Positions 1 through 5,733 of a stretch of DNA of 6,071 nt are shown here, in pieces (the first letter of the stretch is position 1; each line of letters begins with the position of its first letter). The DNA lies in the NCBI GenBank assembly GCA_003233545.1, contig QILZ01000334.1, positions 1-6,071 on the forward strand. The letters are read 5' to 3'. The notes under the pieces were generated by a model, which saw nothing but the letters and a program-made list of their open reading frames with translations, had not been told where the DNA came from and ran no database searches. The DNA is from Spirochaetales bacterium. Its GTDB lineage: Bacteria; Spirochaetota; Spirochaetia; SZUA-6. The position numbers and the translations under genes were made by a program.

Positions 1-539
1 TCGGATCGTGGTTTTCCCGGGAGTTTAAAGATGAACGCATACCTCTTCTTAAGGATGTATTCGAACTTTTGGGAAATAAGGTATATTACAATATAGAGAC
101 AAAATCCGAAAAAATACGAACCGGCCTTCTTGAAGAAAAACTTTTCCATACGATAAAATACTTCGGATTGGAAAAGAGCTGTATTATCTCATCATTTAAT
201 CCTTTTTCCATAAAAGCCTTTAAAAAAACAGCCCCTGCCCTGCCCACTTCTTTAATATACTCGAGGAGTAAAAGGCTGCCGTTTATACTAAGATATGGTG
301 CGGGAAGGCTTTTTACCGGATTTTCATTTATTCAGCCATACTACAAATTAATCAATCCTGTATCCGTTTACCTGAATAAAAATATTTTCCACAACCCTGT
401 TATTGCATGGACAGTAAATGACACAGCCGAATCGAACCGGCTCATCGGGTTGGGAATTGCCGGAATCATATCGAATAATCCTTCCGCATTACTGGCCGGG
501 ATTAAAAACCCTCCGGCAGAACCTGCCGGAGGGCGCTAA
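1..539 (+). CDS. Glycerophosphodiester phosphodiesterase (GDPD/UgpQ-type), C-terminal part, cut by the window edge
   Basis: The frame is open from base 3 to the TAA at 537-539, giving about 178 residues of the C-terminal half. The family hydrolyses glycerophosphodiesters from phospholipid turnover to glycerol-3-phosphate and an alcohol. Visible family marks are a 'G-W-F-S-x-E-F' stretch followed by 'E-R-I-P-L-L-K-D-V', the strand NIETK whose Glu (codon 96-98) matches the metal-binding acid of the TIM barrel, SSFNP (189-203), AWTVND (405-422) and a closing IISNNP (465-482), where family members often have IITDxP. The catalytic His and the first metal ligands should lie upstream of the window. 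A TTG at 69 opens a shorter frame, but the conserved residues before it show that it is not the true start. The last codons (PPAEPAGGR) are encoded by a terminator hairpin serving the facing operon, so this tail is probably not functional in the protein. Confidence 0.88.
   Translation, partial: GSWFSREFKDERIPLLKDVFELLGNKVYYNIETKSEKIRTGLLEEKLFHTIKYFGLEKSCIISSFNPFSIKAFKKTAPALPTSLIYSRSKRLPFILRYGAGRLFTGFSFIQPYYKLINPVSVYLNKNIFHNPVIAWTVNDTAESNRLIGLGIAGIISNNPSALLAGIKNPPAEPAGGR
504..533 (-). terminator. Intrinsic terminator of the four-gene minus-strand operon, inside the end of the GDPD gene
   Basis: Bases 509-519 (CCCTCCGGCAG) and 523-533 (CTGCCGGAGGG) form a perfect 11-bp, GC-rich inverted repeat with a 3-base loop. 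Read on the minus strand, the stem is followed directly by TTTTT (508-504), the classic layout of a Rho-independent terminator. It starts about 30 bases after the stop codon at 565. On the plus strand the stem is followed by GCGCTAATTTA, a poor T-tract, so termination of the GDPD transcript here would be weaker. The left arm, loop and right arm all lie within the GDPD coding sequence. Confidence 0.85.
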
Positions 540-564
540 TTTACGCTGAAATTGTTATAAATTA

Positions 565-2082
565 TCACCGAAGTTTGTTAACAAGTTCTTTACCTAAATC
601 TTCACCGAGTTTATAAAAAGCCGTAGAAAGCGCTGTCGATGCATTCGAACCGAGGGCACTTTTCGTTTTATCCACGGAAAGGAGGATATCCCCTGTGGAG
701 AGATCCACAACCTTTACCGTGCCCGTAACTTTTACAATTACAGTTTCCTTATCCTGCTCATATCCGGATATTTTTCCGTAACCGAATACGACTCTTTTTA
801 CCTTACCACCGGAAACTCCGGAAAGCATGGAAATAACGGTATTGTCGCTTTTCCCGATTATTTTCCAGCTCTTAATCGGTAGAGAAGAAACCTTAAAACC
901 GGCGCCTGTCATAATCCCGAGCAAACCGTTTTCTGTTTCCGTTTCCTTAATCGGTTTTCCGGATGCATCTAAATCGGCAACTACAATTCCGGTAGCTATA
1001 TTTTTTGCAAACGAAGATATGTTAAAATGAAAAACAACCTTTTGTTTCGCCGCAGCTTCCGACAGGCTGTCCACCATGTCCTGGAGCTTCACAGGAACAC
1101 CTTCCAGCATCCCGAGATAGGAGGTTATATCTACCATCATCGTAACGTTTCCGGATCCTACAAACTGAGGAATCGGATGTAAAAACGACGCATATCCGTT
1201 CTTATCCGTTTTAATAAGTACACTCTTAATCCTCTTCCTGTCCCTTTTGGTCAATACCTTATATGTAACTTTTATACCGACATCCGGGATTCCGGTATCC
1301 TCCCGGGTTGTTCCCGAAACTACTTTTACCTTAAATGGTTCCTTAAGAGCCTTGCCTGCAAACCCTGTCAGATTATCGTTAAGTTTTATTATGGATATAT
1401 TGGCAAGTGCCGCTTTTGCCTTATTTACGGTGCGTTCGAATTTGACATCCGCATTTTCTATGCCTGATTTAAAAGCTGCGGCAGATGCTTCTATATACTC
1501 TATCGCCGCCCTGTAATAGCTCTTTCTTTCCGTAAGTTCATCGCCTTTTTTTTCCGGTTCGCTTACAGCCTCTATTTTCTCTTTAAAGAGCTTTTCTATC
1601 CTTTTCTTCTCCTTGAGAAGTTCTATCCTGTTGTACTTAACGAGAAGATATACCGTTACTGCGCCTGCTTTCCTCTCTACCCATCGATCAGAAACTTTTA
1701 ATCCCGTAATTCTTCCGGAGCTCTTAGAGACCAGTGTCTCGGTGATATCTGTTTTAAATGAATCGAGCGAACCCTTTGCAACAGCCGTTGTTTTCGATGT
1801 TATTTCCACGCCCAGATACCGCATGATTGCATCCAGCACAACTCCCCCGGCAATCCGTTCCCCTTCTGCAATATCGCCTGTCCTGCTTGTCCCTGATCCG
1901 GTAAAATACATGTACTGATTGTCCGGAGAAGGAGGAGTAAATACCCAGTCCGGCGGCTTCCTCACTGCATTACTATTAATTGATTTTTGTGAAGTTGTTG
2001 CACATCCGAAAAGTAAGATAAATAATATACTTACAGGCAGCAATAACCTTACTCTTAAGAAACCGCTCTTAGACCATTTCAA
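565..2082 (-). CDS. Large multidomain lipoprotein: LPP20-like, helical, Ig-like and CsgG-like parts
   Basis: 505 residues, no named orthologue recognised. A basic N-terminus and hydrophobic stretch end in LLFGC (Cys27), a lipobox; Ala follows the Cys, so outer-membrane sorting is plausible. Residues 41-165 resemble LPP20 lipoproteins: PDWVF at 44-48, an FTGSGTS strand, an Ala-rich helix and a VYLLVKYNR strand leading into a charged helix. Residues 155-235 are predicted helical. Residues 250-320 look like a small beta-sandwich of carboxypeptidase-regulatory/CnaB type (GIPDVGIKV, then TDKNGYASF). Residues 348-505 look like a CsgG/LpoB-type alpha/beta module ending DLSTGDILLSV (460-470) and an Ala-rich helix. 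The start is TTG, supported by GGAGG 7 bases upstream (2094-2090) and an in-frame stop at 2088-2086; the ATG at 2077 is out of frame. It is the last gene of the operon, after a 138-base gap. A structural or assembly role at the outer membrane is inferred; no catalytic motif is visible. Confidence 0.85.
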   Translation of the reverse strand: MKWSKSGFLRVRLLLPVSILFILLFGCATTSQKSINSNAVRKPPDWVFTPPSPDNQYMYFTGSGTSRTGDIAEGERIAGGVVLDAIMRYLGVEITSKTTAVAKGSLDSFKTDITETLVSKSSGRITGLKVSDRWVERKAGAVTVYLLVKYNRIELLKEKKRIEKLFKEKIEAVSEPEKKGDELTERKSYYRAAIEYIEASAAAFKSGIENADVKFERTVNKAKAALANISIIKLNDNLTGFAGKALKEPFKVKVVSGTTREDTGIPDVGIKVTYKVLTKRDRKRIKSVLIKTDKNGYASFLHPIPQFVGSGNVTMMVDITSYLGMLEGVPVKLQDMVDSLSEAAAKQKVVFHFNISSFAKNIATGIVVADLDASGKPIKETETENGLLGIMTGAGFKVSSLPIKSWKIIGKSDNTVISMLSGVSGGKVKRVVFGYGKISGYEQDKETVIVKVTGTVKVVDLSTGDILLSVDKTKSALGSNASTALSTAFYKLGEDLGKELVNKLR

Positions 2083-2096
2083 CGTTTATCCTCCGT
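2083..2096 (-). promoter_or_regulatory. Ribosome binding site fixing a TTG start at 2082
   Basis: On the minus strand ACGGAGG is followed by seven bases and then TTG. No in-frame ATG or GTG lies between the upstream stop (2088-2086) and the signal peptide, so this site decides the start. Confidence 0.7.
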
Positions 2097-2176
2097 AAAT
2101 AACATCTCGCGGCAAACCCACGGAACTCTATGCACATATTAGAACACAAAACCGAAAATCTCCTTACAACCCAATT

Positions 2177-2207
2177 CCGGAAGCTGTACCTGAAGTACGG
2201 CCTCCGG
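2177..2207 (-). other. Imperfect stem-loop in the 138-base gap before the last operon gene
   Basis: Bases 2177-2189 and 2195-2207 form a 13-position inverted repeat around a 5-base loop. Eleven positions pair exactly; in the minus-strand RNA one further position is a G-U wobble and one is a mismatch. It begins about 13 bases after the stop codon of the 2221-2853 gene. There is no T-tract after it on the minus strand, so it is not a standard terminator. An RNA processing or 3'-end protection element, or an attenuation structure that sets different levels of the last gene, would fit. It may also be chance. Confidence 0.4.
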
Positions 2208-2220
2208 GTTATACTGTCGT

Positions 2221-2853
2221 TTACAGGCCGTTTCCGAAGGCTTCCTTTACCCTGGAACGGGCGGTTTTCTCATCCTCACTCTTCGGCTTTACTTTTTTAT
2301 CCGCATTCTGCAGTGCACGCTCTATCGCATTATCTATCTGATCCTTCGGTACATAGTAAAGAAGATAATACTCATAATACTCTTCCACGGAACCGTCCGC
2401 CTTTACTTTTCTGATCTCCCACCAGTACGATGCTTTTTTCATTGCACCGGAGTACTGCGCCTTTGATATGCTCTTTACAACTTCTTCCATGTATGTTTCG
2501 AGTTTATCTTTGTCACCGGCTGCAGCTCCGACAAATTTATCCTTAACCTTTGTGGAAACAAGACGTGCTATCTCCGAAGACGCCGTAAAACCTCTTGTCC
2601 AGAGTTTTAATCCGTTAAGATCCTGTCCCGTATCCTGGAATTTAAATACATAGTAGTTCTTCTCCTTAGAGAGAAGCTCACTTTCATCGAGGAAAACCCA
2701 ATCCGGTGTTTCACGTGCGCCATGATACTGATCGTCGATAATCTCCGGTTTTGCTTCCTGAATCATTGCCGGTTTTTCTACCTTCGGGGATCCGGCGCAT
2801 GATGAAAAGAAAACAACTATTGCCGTCAGAGGCAGCAGCATAAGTTTTTTCAT
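2221..2853 (-). CDS. Small LPP20-like lipoprotein
   Basis: 210 residues. The signal sequence MKKLMLLPLTAIVV ends in FFSSC (Cys19). Phe at -3 is a relaxed lipobox of the kind tolerated in spirochaetes. A short linker rich in Pro, Glu and Lys (22-45) precedes the folded part. PDWVF (50-54) opens an LPP20-like domain running to about residue 180: a Tyr/Phe-rich strand, an Ala-containing helix around 90-110, YWWEIRKV (143-150), the aromatic strand YYEYYLLYYVPK (159-170) and a helix DQIDNAIERAL. The C-terminal 30 residues are charged and probably flexible. The layout matches the first domain of the 505-residue neighbour, so the two look like distant paralogues. LPP20-family members include FlgP, an outer-membrane flagellar lipoprotein of Vibrio and Campylobacter; that role is not shown here. 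The ATG start has AAGGAG seven bases upstream. Third gene of the operon. Confidence 0.85.
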   Translation of the reverse strand: MKKLMLLPLTAIVVFFSSCAGSPKVEKPAMIQEAKPEIIDDQYHGARETPDWVFLDESELLSKEKNYYVFKFQDTGQDLNGLKLWTRGFTASSEIARLVSTKVKDKFVGAAAGDKDKLETYMEEVVKSISKAQYSGAMKKASYWWEIRKVKADGSVEEYYEYYLLYYVPKDQIDNAIERALQNADKKVKPKSEDEKTARSRVKEAFGNGL

Positions 2854-2885
2854 TATCTTACTCCTTACTAAAGAAAATATTAATC

Positions 2886-2900
2886 AAAGGCAACGCCTCT
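2886..2900 (-). other. Short weak hairpin after the 2903-4219 gene
   Basis: Read on the minus strand, AGAGGC, GTT and GCCTTT form a 6-bp stem (one G-U pair) right after the TAG at 2905-2903, followed by a broken T-rich stretch. It is too short for a confident terminator. A leaky attenuator or RNA stabiliser inside the operon is the most it suggests. Confidence 0.22.
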
Positions 2901-2902
2901 GT

Positions 2903-4219
2903 CTAAATTCCCGTATCAAATGTAACGGTTTTTCCGCGCAGGAGGACCTGCTCCATATTTTCGAGCCCCGGAACAGTTTCCGCAACATCATAAATTATAT
3001 CGACAAGATCCTCAAGCGAGCCTATAAAATATACCTGATACCTTGTCTCCCGGGCAGACTGCGATACGGTTCTTACATCCTTAACCCGTTTTTTAAGCTT
3101 TCTTCTGAACCTGCTCATCAATCTTGTATCAGCCGTATTCTGAACTATAAGCTCATACTTGATACCATTGCGAAGAGCTTTCGCCATATAAGCCTGTGCC
3201 TGCTGTATCGCAATCGGCATGGCCTTATAAACACTCGTCTGAATTGCATTGATTCGTGCCGTCTGTTCCGAAGATGTACTGAAAGTCCTGGGACTGTTCC
3301 ATGGGACAGAACCTAAAAGCCTCCCGGTGGAAGCTTCGAAAACCTTAAGTGTTATACTGGCTTGGCCGTAAAAGTTTTTACCCGCCCGTTCTCCGTTCGT
3401 AATTCCGTCTATTTCTATATATACATCAGCATTTAACTTCTGTGCAATCCATTGTATGATACTGATCGATTCTCCTGTTTCTTCCTCATAAACTCTCTGC
3501 TGATCCTTTTTAAGCTTTTCGATCTGATTAAAATCGACAGCTTCCATGGAGTGGGATGCGAGATATTCATTTGCCATGCCTACGGCAGCTTTCATATAAA
3601 ACAAATCTTCTTTCGAACTGCCATTGAAATAAACCATATAGGTCATATTCTGAACATATTTCCGTATAATCTGCTGTTCTCCTGGTGTAACAGACTCCTC
3701 CTGCACCGGTTTAAGTACTGCCGATGCTTCTGCTTTAGTCTGCGAACCCGACGCCGCCGCTGCACTTTCGGTCTGCTTCTTCTTCGTTATAATTTCCCCG
3801 CCAAGCAGGCCGTTCGCTTTAAGTGTATTTTTTAAGGCCTCGCCGTTTACCGCAACTTCACACTCGATAATATAATTATCTCCGATTTTATCCTTTCTAA
3901 GCGTTTTATACGTATCCTCCATTATATAGGCATTCGGGTTTTTAGTGTTATACAAAACTCCGTTTAAAACATCCCTGTTTGCCTGCTCATTGGCAATACC
4001 GATAAGATCCACTACAGCCTTTTTTACCGCATCCATCTTTGCCAGATTTATTGCCTCTATCAGCGAACTGCTTTTGCCTGTGCCCTGATAAACCCTGTTT
4101 GCAGGAACCGCGATTTTTCCCGCAGCCGGAACAGATCTTTTAACCGTTGTACAGGAAGAAACAAATAACAGTAATAAAAACAGCGATATCGAAAACAAGA
4201 CTCCACTTTTTATACTCAC
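2903..4219 (-). CDS. Multidomain lipoprotein with FlgT-N/LPP20-like, CsgG-like and C-terminal alpha/beta domains
   Basis: 438 residues, not recognised as a named protein. A hydrophobic segment ends in FVSSC (Cys23), a good lipobox. Residues 40-135 resemble the N-terminal domain of FlgT and LPP20 proteins: YQGTGKSSS (44-52), then a long Ala/Lys helix (IEAINLAKMDAVKKAVVDLIG), an 'NAYIMED' strand and a closing IIECEVAVNGEALKNTL. Residues 143-183 are a low-complexity Ala/Gln/Glu/Lys linker. Residues 186-345 form a CsgG-like alpha/beta module: MVYFNG, a helix, ADVYIEIDGI, ASITLKVFEASTGRLLGSV (near 287-305) and a long Ala/Gln helix. Residues 353-435 look like a small beta-alpha-beta-beta-alpha-beta domain (YELIVQN, a basic helix, TRYQVYFIG, a helix, then KTVTF). 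The start is GTG, with AGGAGG six bases upstream (4231-4226). It lies 27 bases after the barrel-protein gene, so co-transcription is very likely. A periplasmic scaffold tethered to the outer membrane is inferred. Confidence 0.85.
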   Translation of the reverse strand: MSIKSGVLFSISLFLLLLFVSSCTTVKRSVPAAGKIAVPANRVYQGTGKSSSLIEAINLAKMDAVKKAVVDLIGIANEQANRDVLNGVLYNTKNPNAYIMEDTYKTLRKDKIGDNYIIECEVAVNGEALKNTLKANGLLGGEIITKKKQTESAAAASGSQTKAEASAVLKPVQEESVTPGEQQIIRKYVQNMTYMVYFNGSSKEDLFYMKAAVGMANEYLASHSMEAVDFNQIEKLKKDQQRVYEEETGESISIIQWIAQKLNADVYIEIDGITNGERAGKNFYGQASITLKVFEASTGRLLGSVPWNSPRTFSTSSEQTARINAIQTSVYKAMPIAIQQAQAYMAKALRNGIKYELIVQNTADTRLMSRFRRKLKKRVKDVRTVSQSARETRYQVYFIGSLEDLVDIIYDVAETVPGLENMEQVLLRGKTVTFDTGI

Positions 4220-4233
4220 TCGACCCCTCCTCT
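4220..4233 (-). promoter_or_regulatory. Strong ribosome binding site fixing a GTG start at 4219
   Basis: The minus strand reads AGAGGAGGGGTCGA directly before GTG. The perfect AGGAGG core at a six-base spacing supports GTG as the start, and the resulting N-terminus is a complete lipoprotein signal peptide. Confidence 0.75.
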
Positions 4234-4246
4234 ATAATATTCCTCG

Positions 4247-5530
4247 TCAATACTTGATTGTCAGTCCTCCGCCTATAAAAATGCCTCCGTAGCTAAATAC
4301 CCCTGAGATTCCTATCCACTCCAAATAACCCGTATCGAGAACTAATTTCATATTCCTGTTAAATAAATAAGAAATCGTAATATCGGCAAGTCCTCCCACA
4401 TGAGTCCACCGGAAGTCACTATTGCTCACAGGAACGGAGCCCCCTATTCCCGCTCCGGCCATGGTTACAAATTGGAACCTCCAGAGATAAAAGCTCATCT
4501 CACCGCCCAGATATGTATTAACAGGAATTCCTGAATAATTGTAGGCCGGAAAAGGAATTTCAAGTCCGAGAACGGGTCTGAACCTGTAAAACCCCCGTGT
4601 AAAACTCTGCCTTATGCCGATTTGAATATATATACCATCGCTTACAGCAATGTGTATATAGGGAGTAGTATCGAGCCCGAACAGCGGAACCTCTTTTACC
4701 ACATCCCCGGTCCGTATTCTGCCCTTACTGTAAATAACCTTTGCCACGGAAACTTCGTCACTAACATCTTTTATAATGAGCAAAGCCTTATCCTCGCTGA
4801 ATGACTGCCCGGATTTTAGTATCCGTGTGGTAATAACAGAGTACTCATCACCGATCTTTACTCCCATATTCCTTCCGAATTCAATAATAACCTCATCACC
4901 ATTTACCTCCAGTACTCCGCTTCGCAGTTGAAACTCGGGTATCTTTCTGATTTCAAAAACGAGCTTCTTAGGGATATTTTCCACCGCATTTTTAATAGCA
5001 CTATTTGGATTATCATCGTATCCGGTTGTTTCCACAAATGCCTGGGATATTGTTCTTATTTTTTCCACGTCGATAAAGGTAAAAGAAATTTTAAGTGAAG
5101 CCTTGTAATTTCCGAGAGCGCCGGAACCCGTTCTTTCCACATTAAAATAGGCTACCGAGGGTACCACTACAATAAAGGAAGATATAAGCCGGTTCATATC
5201 TGCTTTAGTAAAGTATTCTTTTCCCATCTGTACTTTTTCCGGAATCCGGACATTCTGTTCTTTATATTTTTTTATACTCTCTATGAACGTATTAACATCG
5301 TTCGTATCGAGGCGGTATGTCATTCCTATAACATTAAAACGATTAAGATCGACAAATACCTTTCTGATTTCTTCATCGACATTGCCTAAGACCCTGTTAG
5401 GGATACTCCACTGGTAATAACTCAAATTAAAAACGGCAATATCTTTTTTTTTATACACTGTCTGACTAAAAATAACAGTTAAAGATGCGGTCAGTAATAA
5501 AAAAACAGACATAACTTTTTTAAAAACCAT
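4247..5530 (-). CDS. Exported CsgG/FlgT-like protein with a predicted C-terminal outer-membrane beta-barrel
   Basis: 427 residues from the ATG at 5530. A TTG at 5545 would add five residues (MYGVV), but the ATG gives a cleaner signal peptide and has GGGG five bases upstream. MVFKKVMSVFLLLTASLTVIFS is an ordinary signal peptide with no lipobox Cys. Residues 29-198 look like a CsgG/TolB-N-like alpha/beta domain: KKDIAVFNL (28-36), a helix through EEIRKVFVDLNRFNVI, a second helix and strand, KISFTFIDVEKIRTISQAFVE (147-167), then an Ala/Asn helix. Residues 200-285 are beta-rich and resemble the C-terminal domain of FlgT: VLEVNGDEVIIEFGRNMGVK (206-225), IGDEYSV and a closing RTGDVVKEV. Residues 290-427 alternate in amphipathic beta strands with aromatic girdles and Gly turns, enough for about eight strands, ending GGLTIKY. 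A terminal aromatic residue is typical of barrels inserted by BamA. It is the first gene of the operon and the likely membrane anchor for the lipoproteins after it. The barrel call is by pattern; no named orthologue is recognised. Confidence 0.83.
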   Translation of the reverse strand: MVFKKVMSVFLLLTASLTVIFSQTVYKKKDIAVFNLSYYQWSIPNRVLGNVDEEIRKVFVDLNRFNVIGMTYRLDTNDVNTFIESIKKYKEQNVRIPEKVQMGKEYFTKADMNRLISSFIVVVPSVAYFNVERTGSGALGNYKASLKISFTFIDVEKIRTISQAFVETTGYDDNPNSAIKNAVENIPKKLVFEIRKIPEFQLRSGVLEVNGDEVIIEFGRNMGVKIGDEYSVITTRILKSGQSFSEDKALLIIKDVSDEVSVAKVIYSKGRIRTGDVVKEVPLFGLDTTPYIHIAVSDGIYIQIGIRQSFTRGFYRFRPVLGLEIPFPAYNYSGIPVNTYLGGEMSFYLWRFQFVTMAGAGIGGSVPVSNSDFRWTHVGGLADITISYLFNRNMKLVLDTGYLEWIGISGVFSYGGIFIGGGLTIKY

Positions 5531-5571
5531 AACAACCCCGTACAATTTAAATATCGTATATCTTTATATAT

Positions 5572-5600
5572 ATGTTATCACTCCTTCTGCTTTTTATCAA
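5572..5600 (-). promoter_or_regulatory. Candidate sigma-70-type promoter of the four-gene operon
   Basis: On the minus strand TTGATA (5600-5595), a 17-base spacer and TAACAT (5577-5572) give a plausible -35/-10 pair. Initiation near 5565 would leave a leader of about 35 bases before the ATG at 5530. The upstream side (5601-5635) is almost pure A/T, like an UP element. A second TTGATA (5621-5616) with GATAAA (5598-5593), also at 17 bases, overlaps it. In DNA this AT-rich such matches arise easily. Confidence 0.35.
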
Positions 5601-5655
5601 ATAAATATATCATAATATCAAATATATTATATTCCCCGCATTAAAGCATAAAAGA

Positions 5656-5683
5656 TTTGCATTCGTTAAGAGGGATGTATAAA
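5656..5683 (+). promoter_or_regulatory. Candidate promoter of the chemotaxis-receptor gene
   Basis: TTTGCA (5656-5661) and TATAAA (5678-5683) are separated by 16 bases, which would place initiation near 5690 and leave a leader of about 44 bases. An alternative is a loose sigma-28 pattern: TAAAG at 5642-5646 and TTCGTTAA at 5662-5669. That would fit a motility gene but matches the consensus only partly. The sequence does not decide between them. Confidence 0.33.
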
Positions 5684-5716
5684 ATTAAAAATAATGATGA
5701 TGCCTGTTTGTCATGC

Positions 5717-5724
5717 GGAGGAGG
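5717..5724 (+). promoter_or_regulatory. Ribosome binding site of the chemotaxis-receptor gene
   Basis: GGAGGAGG lies nine bases before the ATG at 5734. It is the strongest such site on this strand and supports that start, after which a basic residue and a transmembrane helix follow at once. Confidence 0.75.
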
Positions 5725-5733
5725 CTTCTTTTT

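Noticed and set aside
69..539. A self-contained 156-residue gene starting at TTG 69
   Set aside because: The same frame is open back to base 3 and encodes conserved GDPD residues, so this is the end of a longer gene.
827..1918. Plus-strand open frames at 827-1030, 1247-1516 and 1613-1918
   Set aside because: They lie opposite the 505-residue lipoprotein gene, lack good ribosome sites and give no recognisable protein pattern.
2130..2653. Plus-strand open frames at 2130-2414 and 2468-2653
   Set aside because: They are antisense to the small lipoprotein gene, with low-quality composition and no ribosome site.
3452..3835. 127-residue plus-strand frame rich in Phe, Cys and Arg
   Set aside because: It is the antisense reading of the 438-residue lipoprotein's Ala/Lys/Glu-rich region; the composition is that of a shadow frame.
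4622..4804. 60-residue plus-strand frame
   Set aside because: It is antisense to the barrel-protein gene, with no ribosome site and no pattern.
5531..5545. TTG at 5545 as the start of the barrel-protein gene
   Set aside because: It adds only MYGVV before the signal peptide and has no ribosome site. The ATG at 5530 is better placed after GGGG.
5581..5586. AAGGAG on the minus strand in the divergent gap as a ribosome site
   Set aside because: No ATG, GTG or TTG lies at a usable distance, and an in-frame stop separates it from the barrel-protein gene. It sits in the spacer of the candidate promoter.
5601..5635. AT-rich block as a replication origin or attachment site
   Set aside because: No repeated DnaA-box-like words or flanking direct repeats are visible. 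A/T-rich promoter DNA explains it.
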